A DNA stretch of 51,404 nucleotides from Dehalococcoidia bacterium (GCA_035310145.1 DATGEL010000026.1:1-51404); one strand, 5' to 3'; positions 26,021-34,650 are shown, numbered from the stretch's first letter. Program-made: numbers and translations. Notes: generated by a model from the sequence alone, not told the origin.

Positions 26021-26844
26021 CCATCACCGACTTCTGGCCGCCGGGCAGCCAGGCCGCCGCCGCGATCAGCGTCAATCTCGAGGCGGAGAGCGTCGATCGG
26101 CGCGAGTCGGAGCTGCCGCTGTGGGGCCGGCGCTCGCACGGCCGCTACGCCGCCCAGGCCGGCGCCTTCAACCTGCTGGACCTGTTCGAGCGGCAGTCGG
26201 TGCATGCCACCTTCTTCATCAACGGCTGGGACGCCCGGCGCTACCCCGCCCTGATGGAGCGGATCGCCGCCGCCGGGCACGAGGTCGCGGCCTCCGGCTG
26301 CCTGCATGAAGACTTCAGCGCCCTTTCGGCCGAACAGCAGCACGCCGTGCTGGAACAGTCCGAGGCGGCGCTCAACTCCGTGTTCGGCAGCCGGCCCGCC
26401 GGATTCCGCGCCCCCGACCGGCTGATGACGAGCGAGACCCACGCCGTGCTCGCCGCCCGCGGCTACGCCTACGACTCCAGCTGCAGCGACGACGACGTTC
26501 CCTACGTCATCGATGCCGGGCAGGGGCGCTCGCTGCTCGAGATCCCCGTGCAGGAGCCGTACTCGGACCGCTGCTACTACGAGGCGCACCGCACGCCGGC
26601 AGTGGTGCGCTCGGCGCTCGCGGACCTGTTCGACGCCGCCTACGACGAGGGCGCGCTCTTCACGCTCATGATCAGCCCGCGTGGCGATGTGGGCTCCGGG
26701 CGCGGCCTGCGCGCCCGCGTGGTGGAGTCCGTGATCCAGGCGATGAAGGAACGCCCCCGCCTCTGGCTGGCGACGTGTGGCGACCTCGCCGGCTGGATGC
26801 AGCGAACGCGCGGCCCGGCAGAGATCCCCGGTGCAGCGCGCTGA
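26017..26844 (+). CDS. Second NodB-fold protein, altered metal site
   Basis: This 275-residue paralogue starts within the ATGA overlap with the first deacetylase. The fold is kept (HATFFINGWDARRYP, GFRAPDR), but the catalytic motifs differ. The usual T-F-D-x-D is VNLEAES, replacing both aspartates by glutamates, and the usual H-x-x-x-H motif is ASGCLHEDF, where the first His is Ser. It may be a non-catalytic partner of the first deacetylase or use another metal arrangement. A NWA-type allantoinase plan is possible. Translational coupling supports a heteromeric complex. The downstream ABM gene follows after 30 bases. Confidence 0.7.
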   Translation: MTITDFWPPGSQAAAAISVNLEAESVDRRESELPLWGRRSHGRYAAQAGAFNLLDLFERQSVHATFFINGWDARRYPALMERIAAAGHEVAASGCLHEDFSALSAEQQHAVLEQSEAALNSVFGSRPAGFRAPDRLMTSETHAVLAARGYAYDSSCSDDDVPYVIDAGQGRSLLEIPVQEPYSDRCYYEAHRTPAVVRSALADLFDAAYDEGALFTLMISPRGDVGSGRGLRARVVESVIQAMKERPRLWLATCGDLAGWMQRTRGPAEIPGAAR

Positions 26845-26874
26845 CGGCGGATCAAGCGCATGGAGGGAAACGGC

Positions 26875-27192
26875 ATGATCACGATGTGGGTGAAGGTGCG
26901 GATTAAGCCCGAGCTGCGGCGACGCTTCCTCGAAGCGATCGAGGTCGATGCCCTCGGCTCGGAGCGGGATGAGCCGGGCTGCATGCGCTTCAACGTCCTG
27001 CAGGACGCGCAGGACAACGCCGTCTATTACTTCTACGAGGTCTACAAGGACGAGGCGGCGCTGGAGGCGCACCGCCGCATGCCGCACTACGAGGTCTGGC
27101 GCGGAGCAGCCGATACCCTCGACGGCCCCGTCGAAGCGACCCGTTGCCAAACGGTGTTCCCGGAAGACAGCGCCTACTGGAGCAAAAAGTAG
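26875..27192 (+). CDS. Antibiotic biosynthesis monooxygenase (ABM) domain protein
   Basis: This 105-residue protein has the ABM fold: MITMWVKVRIKPELRRRFLEAI at the start, EPGCMRFNVLQDAQD and VYYFYEVYKDEAALEAHR in the middle. Members include cofactor-free monooxygenases (quinol oxidation), heme-degrading IsdG-like enzymes and small structural subunits such as LsrG. It is the last gene of the operon. ATG at 26875 is preferred because GGAGGG lies 7 bases upstream; an ATG at 26860 overlaps that site. The stop is followed by a 194-base gap and a promoter for the next module. Confidence 0.85.
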   Translation: MITMWVKVRIKPELRRRFLEAIEVDALGSERDEPGCMRFNVLQDAQDNAVYYFYEVYKDEAALEAHRRMPHYEVWRGAADTLDGPVEATRCQTVFPEDSAYWSKK

Positions 27193-27270
27193 CTGCTCGG
27201 CGCCGCGGGCCGTCACGCTCGTTGGCGCTGCGCCGCAAGGCCGTAAGCCGGCGTCGCACGGCCGTGACCC

Positions 27271-27300
27271 TTTACCCAACTGTCGCCGTCCCGCAATAAT
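27271..27300 (+). promoter_or_regulatory. Promoter for the phosphohistidine module
   Basis: TTTACC at 27271-27276 and AATAAT at 27295-27300, spacing 18. It gives a leader of about 80 bases before the ATG at 27387. Confidence 0.45.
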
Positions 27301-27386
27301 GCTGCACCGGCCCGCTCGGCTCCAGCCGCCTCAGCGGCCCTGGCCGGCGCCGCCAGTCTGCAGGCAATTGCGGGGAGGCAACGAGC

Positions 27387-29120
27387 ATGGACCCATGGAT
27401 CGTCGGCAGCAAGCCGAGCGCACGTTATCCGCTGTGGACGCGCGCCAACGTCGGCGAGGTGTTTCCCGACCCGGTCGCACCGCTGACGTTCAGCCTGCTG
27501 ATGAGAGATGTCGTCGAAGGCGCCTGGCGTGACGCGCTCGTGCAGATGGGCGCCTTCACCTACGACGAGTTCGCCCCCGGCGAGATGGAGACGCTCGGCG
27601 TCTTCGGCGGCTACTGCTACCTCAACGCCGCCGTTACCCGCATCCTCGGCGAGCGGGCGCCCGGCCTCTCCGCCCAGGCGATGGACGACCTCTTCTACGG
27701 CTCGCAGCCGGGCGTTCCGCCCTACGAGCCGGCGCCAGGCGACCACAACGAGGAACGCACCGCCGCCATTGGCGAGACCTTCGCCTGGGTGATGAGCGCC
27801 ACGCAGCTCGACGCGCCCGCCGCCAGCGCGGCGCGCGTCGCGACGCTGCGCGACAAGCGGCCGGACCTCGACGCGATGAGCAATCCCCAGCTCTGGGCCT
27901 ACGCCCGCGACCTGCTGCTTGCATACTTCCGTCAGCTCTTCTCCGAGCACATCTACATCACCTTCCTCAGCCCGATCCCGGTCGGCGTCCTCGCCCAGAT
28001 CTGCGCGGCGGTGAACCGGCCGGAGGACGCGATGCGCGTGATCTCCGGTGTGGGCGACGTGGAATCGGCGGCGCCGTCGCTGGCGATGTGGCAGCTCAGC
28101 CGTCAGGTGGCGGCCGATCCGGCGCTGATGGCGGCCTTCGACGCGGGCGTGCCGGGCCTGCTCGACCGCCTCGCCAAGGGCGGACCGGCCGGTGAGAAAT
28201 TCCTCGCCGACTTCAGCGGCTTCCTGCGCACATTCGGCTCGCGCGGGCCGAACGAGTGGGAGATGCGTAACCACACCTGGGAGACGCGGCCCGAGCTGGC
28301 GCTGGCGGCGATCGACCGCATGCGCCTCGCCGGTCCCGAGGCCGCGCCCGCTGCCCGCAACCGCCAGATGGCGGCCGAGCGCGAGCGCACCGTCGCCGAG
28401 ATCTCGGCCATGCTCGCCGGCGACGCCGCGACGCAGGGCGCCTTCCAGGCGGCCGCGAAGGCTGCCATGCTCTTCCAGGCCGGGCGCGAGCGCACCAAGA
28501 CCAGCGCGATCAAGCCGATCCACGAGGCGCGCATGGCGATGCACACGATCGGCCGGCGCCTGGTGGCCGAGGGCAAGGCCGACGAAGTGAGCGACTTCGG
28601 CCTCGTGCTGGCGACCGAGATGGACGGCTGGATCGCCGATCCGGCCTCGCTCAGAGACGAGATTCGCCGCCGCCGCGCGCTGTTCCACGATTACGCCGCT
28701 CTGCGCGAGCCGTTCGTCTTCGCCGGCACGCAGCCCGACCCCGACACCTGGCCGCCGCGCGAGGAGAACTCGGTGAAGCCCGTCGCCCCCGGCGAAGTGC
28801 TCACCGGCTTCCCCGGCTGCCCCGGCCAGGTGACCGGCGTGGCGCGCGTCGTGCTCGACCCGCTGGACCCGACCGCGCTCAACCCCGGCGAGATCCTCGT
28901 GGCGCCGATCACCGACCCGTCGTGGACGCCGCTGTTTGTCGCCGCCGGCGGCGTGATCGTCGATGTCGGCGCGGCGCAGAGCCATGCCATGATCGTCAGC
29001 CGCGAGCTGGGCATTCCCTGCGTGCCCTCGGTCACCGACGCGACACGGCGCATCCCCGACGGCGCCACCGTGCTGGTGAACGGCGATGCCGGCACGGTGA
29101 CCATTCTCTCTCTGACCTGA
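27387..29120 (+). CDS. PEP-utilising-enzyme-like protein with a C-terminal phosphohistidine domain
   Basis: This 577-residue protein has a long helical N-terminal part (residues 1-470) of unknown detail, beginning with DPWIVGSKPSARYPLW and containing TFSLLMRDVVEGAW. Its C-terminal 100 residues are the swivelling domain of PEP synthase/PPDK: FPGCPGQVTGVARVVLDP, GEILVAPITDPSWTPLF, then AQSHAMIVSREL with the candidate phospho-acceptor His533. No ATP-grasp and no PEP barrel are present. This plan, with the His close to the C-terminus, matches the large subunit of phenylphosphate synthase and the C-terminal part of rifampin phosphotransferase. The next gene supplies an ATP-grasp. GGGGAGG precedes the ATG, and the promoter lies at 27271-27300. 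Confidence 0.75.
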   Translation: MDPWIVGSKPSARYPLWTRANVGEVFPDPVAPLTFSLLMRDVVEGAWRDALVQMGAFTYDEFAPGEMETLGVFGGYCYLNAAVTRILGERAPGLSAQAMDDLFYGSQPGVPPYEPAPGDHNEERTAAIGETFAWVMSATQLDAPAASAARVATLRDKRPDLDAMSNPQLWAYARDLLLAYFRQLFSEHIYITFLSPIPVGVLAQICAAVNRPEDAMRVISGVGDVESAAPSLAMWQLSRQVAADPALMAAFDAGVPGLLDRLAKGGPAGEKFLADFSGFLRTFGSRGPNEWEMRNHTWETRPELALAAIDRMRLAGPEAAPAARNRQMAAERERTVAEISAMLAGDAATQGAFQAAAKAAMLFQAGRERTKTSAIKPIHEARMAMHTIGRRLVAEGKADEVSDFGLVLATEMDGWIADPASLRDEIRRRRALFHDYAALREPFVFAGTQPDPDTWPPREENSVKPVAPGEVLTGFPGCPGQVTGVARVVLDPLDPTALNPGEILVAPITDPSWTPLFVAAGGVIVDVGAAQSHAMIVSRELGIPCVPSVTDATRRIPDGATVLVNGDAGTVTILSLT

Positions 29121-29212
29121 CTTCGCCCGCCGCGGGGCGTGGCGTGGTTCTTTCGGATGCATGGATGGCGCTGAGACACGGCAGCGACCTCGATCAGGCA
29201 GGACCAGCGGCG

Positions 29213-31426
29213 ATGAACGCCGATTCGCAACCGGCGCCGGCGGTCGTCGCCTTTGATCAGCCGCTGCCCGAGGGGCACGACCCGGCGGCGCTGCTCGGCG
29301 GCAAGGGCGCCGGGCTGGCGGAGATGACGCGCGGGCTTGGCCTGCCTGTGCCGCCCGGCTTCACGATCACCACGGCGGTCTGCCGGCGCTATCTGGGCTC
29401 CGGCTGGCCCGACGACCTGGACGAGCAGATCGCCGCGCAGCTCGAACGGCTGGCCGCGCACACGGGTCGCCGCTTCGGCGATCCGGCGGCGCCGCTGCTC
29501 GTCTCCGTGCGCTCGGGCGCGCCCGTCTCCATGCCGGGGATGATGGACACGCTGCTGAACGTCGGCATCACGCCGGCGATCCGCGACCGGCTCGCGGCGC
29601 AGAGCGGCAGCCCCGCCTTCGCCGCCGACACCTGGCTGCGCTTCTCTCGCATGTATGCCGAGATCGTGCTCGGCCTTCCCGAAGCCGAGATCGGCGCCGC
29701 CGCGGCAGCAGACGGCAGCGTCAGCGGCGGGCTCGCCGCCGCCGAACGTGTCCGCCGGCTGGCGGCCGAGCGCGTGCCGCCCGGTATTCCGGGCGGGCCG
29801 CATGCACAGCTGCGTGGCGCAATCGAGGCCGTCTTCCGCTCCTGGAACTCCGAACGCGCCCGCGTCTTCCGCGCGCGGGAGAACATTTCCGATCAGCTCG
29901 GCACGGCCGTGACCGTGCAGGCGATGGTGTTCGGCAACCTGGACGACCGCTCCGGCACCGGCGTCGCCTTCACGCGCAACCCGGCCACGGGCGAGGCGGC
30001 GCCCTACGGCGACTACCTGCCGCGCGCCCAGGGCGAGGACGTGGTCGCCGGCACGCACACGGTCTCCGGCCTGGACACGCTGCAGCGGCAGCTCCCCGAG
30101 GTCTACGCCGAACTGATCGAGACGCTGCGCACGCTCGAACGGCATTACCGCGACCTCTGCGACGTGGAGTTCACGGTCAGCGGCGGCCGCCTCTGCATCC
30201 TGCAGACGCGCATCGGCCGGCGCAGCCCCCTCGCCGCCGTGCGCATCGCCGTGGCCATGGCGGAAGAGCCGGACTTTCCCCTCAGCAAGGCCGAGGCGGT
30301 GGCGCTCATCGACGACGGCGTGCTGCAGCAGCTCGCGGCCGCGGTGCGCGTCGACCCGGAGGCGGCGCCGATAGCGAGTGGCCTCGCGGCCTCACCCGGC
30401 GCCGGCGCGGGCGTGCTCTGTTGCGACCCCGGCCGCGCCGCTGAGCTGAGCGCGAAGGGCGTTGCCGTGGTGCTCGCCCGTGAGCAGACCTCGCCGGCCG
30501 ACGTGCACGGCATGGTGCGGGCGGCCGGCATCGTCACCGCGAGCGGCGGCGTCGCCAGCCACGCCGCGGTCGTCGCCCGAAGCTGGGGCATCCCCGCCGT
30601 CACCAGCGTTGCGGGCGCACAGATCGACGACGCGGGCCTGCGCCTGGGCGACGCGCTGATCGCCGAGGGTGCGCTGGTGACGGTGGACGGCGGCACGGGC
30701 CGGCTGTTCCTGGGCGACTGCCGCGCGGCCGGGGCGGCCGAGATCGCCGAGCTGCGCACGCTGCGCCGCTGGCGGGTAGAGCTGAGCGCGGAGCCGGCGC
30801 CGGCCGCAAGCGCCGCCGCGCCGGGCCGCGAGCAGGTGACGCTGCTTGAACTGGCGCGCACAGTGCAGTTGAAGGGCCTCTGCCCACCGGCGCGCGCCGC
30901 CGCCGCACTCGGCGCGACGCAGCCGGCGATCGAAGCCTGCATCGCGGGGAACGCCGCCAGCTTCCGCGCAACGCCGCGCGGGGTAATGCTCACGCCGGAC
31001 GGCCGCGCCTGGCTCAGCGAGCAACTCGCCGCCGAGCGCGCCGCCGTCGCCGCGGATGCAATCGAGTCCTGCTACGGGCGCTTTCTGCTGCTCAACGCCC
31101 GTTTCAAGCAGCTCGTGAGCGACTGGCAGCAGTCATCCGCCGGCGCGCAGACGGAAGCTGCCTTCGCCGGCCTCGTGCGCACGCTGGGCGCCCTGCACGC
31201 CGAGCTGCGGCCGCTGCTGGAGGAAACCGCGGCGCATCTCTCCCGGCTCGGTGGCTATACGAACCGCTTCGAGCGTGCCCTGGCCGCGCTGCGCGCCGGC
31301 GACGCCTCGATGCTCGCCTCGCCGTTGAAAGACAGCTATCACACGGTCTGGTTCGAGTACCACGAGGAGCTGATCGCCCTCTGCGGCCGCGACCGCGCCG
31401 CCGAGGAACGCGCCCACGGCGGCTGA
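29213..31426 (+). CDS. Pyruvate phosphate dikinase-like protein lacking the PEP barrel
   Basis: This 737-residue protein has the PPDK N-terminal ATP-grasp (GGKGAGLAEMTRGLGLPVPPG, SVRSGAPVSMPGMMDTLLN, GVAFTRNPATGE) and the central swivel domain with GGVASHAAVVAR (His450). A true PPDK is about 870-900 residues and ends in a TIM barrel that binds pyruvate/PEP. Here the last 215 residues instead contain a winged-helix-like segment (LARTVQLKGLCPPARAAAALG, ...LTPDGRAWL) and a helical domain (YGRFLLLNARFKQLVSDWQ). It probably phosphorylates a histidine from ATP but cannot make pyruvate/PEP. It follows the His-domain protein by 92 bases, and AGGA precedes the ATG at 29213. An ATG at 29165 is in frame without a site. 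Confidence 0.8.
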   Translation: MNADSQPAPAVVAFDQPLPEGHDPAALLGGKGAGLAEMTRGLGLPVPPGFTITTAVCRRYLGSGWPDDLDEQIAAQLERLAAHTGRRFGDPAAPLLVSVRSGAPVSMPGMMDTLLNVGITPAIRDRLAAQSGSPAFAADTWLRFSRMYAEIVLGLPEAEIGAAAAADGSVSGGLAAAERVRRLAAERVPPGIPGGPHAQLRGAIEAVFRSWNSERARVFRARENISDQLGTAVTVQAMVFGNLDDRSGTGVAFTRNPATGEAAPYGDYLPRAQGEDVVAGTHTVSGLDTLQRQLPEVYAELIETLRTLERHYRDLCDVEFTVSGGRLCILQTRIGRRSPLAAVRIAVAMAEEPDFPLSKAEAVALIDDGVLQQLAAAVRVDPEAAPIASGLAASPGAGAGVLCCDPGRAAELSAKGVAVVLAREQTSPADVHGMVRAAGIVTASGGVASHAAVVARSWGIPAVTSVAGAQIDDAGLRLGDALIAEGALVTVDGGTGRLFLGDCRAAGAAEIAELRTLRRWRVELSAEPAPAASAAAPGREQVTLLELARTVQLKGLCPPARAAAALGATQPAIEACIAGNAASFRATPRGVMLTPDGRAWLSEQLAAERAAVAADAIESCYGRFLLLNARFKQLVSDWQQSSAGAQTEAAFAGLVRTLGALHAELRPLLEETAAHLSRLGGYTNRFERALAALRAGDASMLASPLKDSYHTVWFEYHEELIALCGRDRAAEERAHGG

Positions 31427-31560
31427 GCCGTACCCCCGCACCATCTCCACCACCGGAGACGCCCCGTAGTGGTGGCCTGATTTGGGACCAAGCAAGCTCC
31501 TGTAGCACCTCGACGCCGAAGGCCTACTTCTCCACCAACCCGTTCAACTGGAACGAGGAG

Positions 31561-32610
31561 ATGAGCCTAATCGTCGAGCAGCAGGGGGCATGCAGCCCGA
31601 CCTACTTCTACTTCTACCAGTCCACTGACGGCGGCCAGAGCTACCAGTACTTCTATGGCGGGACCGCCAACCAACTCGCCATGACGTATGGCAATTTCGC
31701 AGCCGGGACGAACTTCTACTACGCCGTCTACGCCTGCGATGCCTATTGCCCTAGCGTTCCGGGCTACGTCACCGTCACCGACAATGGCCCCAGCACTACC
31801 AACGCGTTCAACTACGTCAGCGGCCAGCAGTGGTTCTACCAGAACACCGGGTTCGTGAACAACGGCGGCGGCTACAGTGGCTTCTACCTCTCTAGCTCCC
31901 CGAGCGGTGCCGACCGGTACCTCGCCGTCCTCCAAACGCCGCAGCCGGGAACCAACCTCACCAACTTGGGCGAAGCGTTTACGTACATCGACGCGTACAC
32001 AGACAACGACGTCTTCTATCAGGTCGGGTACGCGCAGAACGCGGCCGGCTTCGAGTGGTTCGCGGCCACCACCTACCAGGGCCAGGGTTACAACACGACT
32101 ACCCGCCAGTGGAACGGCGTCGGCTGCGCTTCGGGTACATCGCGCTACGACTACTACCCGGCAGCTACGGGCGGAATCACCGTACGGTGCAATCTGTCCG
32201 GAACCGCGCCCAACACGCAGCAGACGTACGACGTGCACAGCTACACCAACGTCGTGTACACCGGCGTGAACGGGAGCTATATCCTGGACGCGACCGAGAG
32301 TAACCTCGGCTACATGTACCGAGCCGCGGCGGTCCAAGAGGCAGTCGGTGGCGCTCAGAGCCCGCAAACGACCTTCGCCCAAACCTCACCAACCAAGGCC
32401 ACAGGCGACATGGTTGAGTCGTGGTTCCAGTACAACGGCCAGAACTTCTCCACCATCGTGTCCGACTACTTTGTTAACAGCGATGTCTTCGACAGCAACC
32501 GCAACACCACCTCGCCTGAGTGCGGTCTGCCGAACGTCGCCAGCATCCAGCGCGAGACACCCGCCTATCCGTGGGGTATGCGCTGGGACGCTGGGCTACC
32601 GGACTGCTAG
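31561..32610 (+). CDS. Secreted-type protein of unknown function, 5' end apparently missing
   Basis: I do not recognise this 349-residue protein. It is rich in Tyr, Asn, Thr, Ser and Gly and has Cys residues that could pair, like mature extracellular proteins, yet there is no signal peptide. From the ATG at 31561 the reading frame is open further upstream to at least 31441, giving GLIWDQASSCSTSTPKAYFS just before the ATG, in the same style as the rest. No ATG, GTG or TTG lies upstream in that stretch. I infer a 5' truncation, with the lost end replaced by the PPDK-like gene's neighbourhood. Its base and codon use is less GC-rich than that of the neighbours, suggesting transfer. Confidence 0.5.
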   Translation: MSLIVEQQGACSPTYFYFYQSTDGGQSYQYFYGGTANQLAMTYGNFAAGTNFYYAVYACDAYCPSVPGYVTVTDNGPSTTNAFNYVSGQQWFYQNTGFVNNGGGYSGFYLSSSPSGADRYLAVLQTPQPGTNLTNLGEAFTYIDAYTDNDVFYQVGYAQNAAGFEWFAATTYQGQGYNTTTRQWNGVGCASGTSRYDYYPAATGGITVRCNLSGTAPNTQQTYDVHSYTNVVYTGVNGSYILDATESNLGYMYRAAAVQEAVGGAQSPQTTFAQTSPTKATGDMVESWFQYNGQNFSTIVSDYFVNSDVFDSNRNTTSPECGLPNVASIQRETPAYPWGMRWDAGLPDC

Positions 32611-32661
32611 GCATGGAGAGAGCAGCCGCAGCCGATGAGGTCGGCGTTCCGGGGTGAGACC

Positions 32662-33219
32662 ATGAGATTCGCCATCTGGTATACGTCACTGCTCTGGCTG
32701 CCGCTGCTCTTGTTCCTCGCCGGCGGCAGAGCAGCGCCACACACTGGCGTCGCGCAGACAGCGACGCCCACCGGTGGCCCACCGCCGCTGCTGATTCCCT
32801 ACTCCGCTGGCTGGAATCTAATTTCCGTTACCCAGGCTGGGGCGGGGATACCCGAAAACGTCCAACTCTATACGCTCGCGCCGGGTGGGATGACGTACGC
32901 GGCCGTTTCTCCGACCGATACCAAGCCGGGGGTCGGCTATTGGGCGTACTTCCCCACCGACAATCATGTGTTGCTCATTCCGCAGACACTCTGCCAGTCC
33001 TGCGGCGCGCCCTTGTCCCCCATCACGCTCCCTGCCGGCCAGTGGGTGATGACTGGCGACCCTATCACGGCGCCAGTCACGCTCACCGGTGCCGACGCCG
33101 TTTACGTGTACGGCGCAAGCACAGGGCAGTACCAGCAATCGACGCGGCTCTACCCCGGCCAGGGAGCGTTCGCCTATTCCGCAGCAGGTAGTAAACTAAC
33201 CTTCAGTTACGGTCCATGA
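32662..33219 (+). CDS. Small secreted protein with two GWNL-type modules
   Basis: This 185-residue protein has a clear signal peptide (MRFAIWYTSLLWLPLLLFLAG, then small residues). The mature part holds two related modules: PYSAGWNLISV...YTLAPGGMTY...GVGYWAYF and LPAGQWVMTGDP...VYVYGASTGQYQ...GQGAFAYS. Each has a W followed by hydrophobics, a Y-x-Y hairpin and a G-x-G/Y-aromatic turn. I have seen such repeats in extracellular proteins of Chloroflexota, but no function is established here. The start at 32662 is preferred over ATG 32635 because the hydrophobic core fits and GGGGTGAG precedes it. It is 51 bases after the truncated gene and shares its composition, so both may have arrived together. 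Confidence 0.65.
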   Translation: MRFAIWYTSLLWLPLLLFLAGGRAAPHTGVAQTATPTGGPPPLLIPYSAGWNLISVTQAGAGIPENVQLYTLAPGGMTYAAVSPTDTKPGVGYWAYFPTDNHVLLIPQTLCQSCGAPLSPITLPAGQWVMTGDPITAPVTLTGADAVYVYGASTGQYQQSTRLYPGQGAFAYSAAGSKLTFSYGP

Positions 33220-33423
33220 CGTGCGCTACGTTAGGCACGCCGCCGTCAGTTGCGGCGAAGTCTACCGCGGCCGCTCCGCCAGCGATGCCAGCGACGTTCT
33301 GCAAAATCATGTGGAGAAGCTCAGCCCTATGGCGATGGAGTAGGCAACTCCAATCAACTGCGCCCTTCGTGGCGCCAGCCACGACCCACGATCCGCCGCA
33401 CCCACGCCGTGCACGGTCGTCGG

Positions 33424-34650
33424 CTAGTCCGGCAGGCGCAGGGCCAGCAGACCCGCCAGCGGCGCCAGCACGGCGCAGAAGACCAGCACCGGCAGCAGCC
33501 CAATCCGGTCGCCCACGAAGCCGAGCGGAATGGCGCCGAGGCCGCCCAGACCGATCGAGAAGCCAAGCATCAGCCCGGAGGCCATGCCTACGTTCCGCGA
33601 GAGCAGCGTCTGGCCGCGGACGGTCAGCACGTTCCAGCTCGAAAGCAGCAGGATGCCGCTGCCGGCCGCCACGAGGTAGAGCCAGGCGCCGTCCAGCCGC
33701 GGCAGCACGAGCAGCAGCGGCCCCGCGGCGATCAAGGAGAGCACGATCACCGGCTTCGCCGCGAAGCGATCGGCGAGGAAGCCGCCCAGCAGCCCGCCGA
33801 AGGCGCCGGTCAGGCTGAAGACCGTGATCACGTTGGCCGCGTGACTCGCGGCGTAGTGATGGTCGGCGTAGCGGTGGCTGTAGTAGAAGGGCAGGAAGGT
33901 GGAGACGCTGAGCTGCGTCCACGAGCGCAGCACGACGATGCCCAGCAGCAGCCCGAGGATGCGCCGGTGGGCGCGCAGCACACCCCAGAGCGAGGGCAGC
34001 GCCTCGCTTCCGCGCGCCGGCGCCCAGTTGCGCGGCGCGAACAGCAGCAGCGCCAGCGCCATCAGCAGGCCGGGCGCCATCAGGTACGGCGTGGCGTGCA
34101 GATCGTGGCCGGCGACGGCCTGGACGATCTTCGGGCTGAGCGCAAAGCCGGCGCTGCCGCCGACGAGATACACCGACATCAGGGTCGATTTGCGCCGCCC
34201 CGCGCTGGCCACGACCATGGCCGCGGCCTGCGGATGGTACATCGCCGTGCCAAGGCCGGCCAGCACCGCAAAGAGCACGAGCACGAGAAAGCTGGGCGCC
34301 ACGCCCAGCAACGAGCCGCCCACGGCCGAGGCGGCCAGGCCGATCACCGAGATCAGCCGCGTCGTGTAGCGGTCGGCAAGGTGCCCGAGCAGCGGCTGAA
34401 TGATCGACGAAGTGATCGTGTACGCCGTGACGATGATGCTGGCGCGCCCCACGTCGAAGCCGATGCTCAGCGCCAGCAGCGGCAGCAGGATCGCCAAATA
34501 CTGGCCGTAGGAGTCGTTGACGAAGTGCGCCAGCGTCATGCCGGCGATGCGCCAGAGCGCGGGAGCCGCTTCGGCGGCCGGCGCCGCCGGCGCGGGGACC
34601 GCCGCGACGGCCATGCCCGGAGCCGCTAAAGTCCTTGACGAACGCGCCAT
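33424..34650 (-). CDS. MFS transporter, fosmidomycin-resistance (Fsr)-like
   Basis: This 408-residue membrane protein has about 12 hydrophobic segments. Marks of the MFS Fsr branch are HFVNDSYGQYLAILLPLL at the first helix, GHLADRYTTRL as the loop 2-3 motif, and AMYHPQAAAMV near helix 4, the counterpart of the FHPEA motif in Fsr proteins. It would export a small molecule by proton antiport, and a role in drug or metabolite efflux is possible. GGAGG sits 6 bases before the ATG at 34650. The first 33 residues are Ala/Pro-rich and probably cytoplasmic. It is divergent from the CaiB pair. Confidence 0.88.
   Translation of the reverse strand: MARSSRTLAAPGMAVAAVPAPAAPAAEAAPALWRIAGMTLAHFVNDSYGQYLAILLPLLALSIGFDVGRASIIVTAYTITSSIIQPLLGHLADRYTTRLISVIGLAASAVGGSLLGVAPSFLVLVLFAVLAGLGTAMYHPQAAAMVVASAGRRKSTLMSVYLVGGSAGFALSPKIVQAVAGHDLHATPYLMAPGLLMALALLLFAPRNWAPARGSEALPSLWGVLRAHRRILGLLLGIVVLRSWTQLSVSTFLPFYYSHRYADHHYAASHAANVITVFSLTGAFGGLLGGFLADRFAAKPVIVLSLIAAGPLLLVLPRLDGAWLYLVAAGSGILLLSSWNVLTVRGQTLLSRNVGMASGLMLGFSIGLGGLGAIPLGFVGDRIGLLPVLVFCAVLAPLAGLLALRLPD

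Noticed and set aside
33220-33423. Possible gene remnant after the secreted protein (minus frame with ILQNVAGIAGGAAAVDFAATDGG)
   Set aside because: The 204 bases are open but too short and match no family I recognise, so I make no call.
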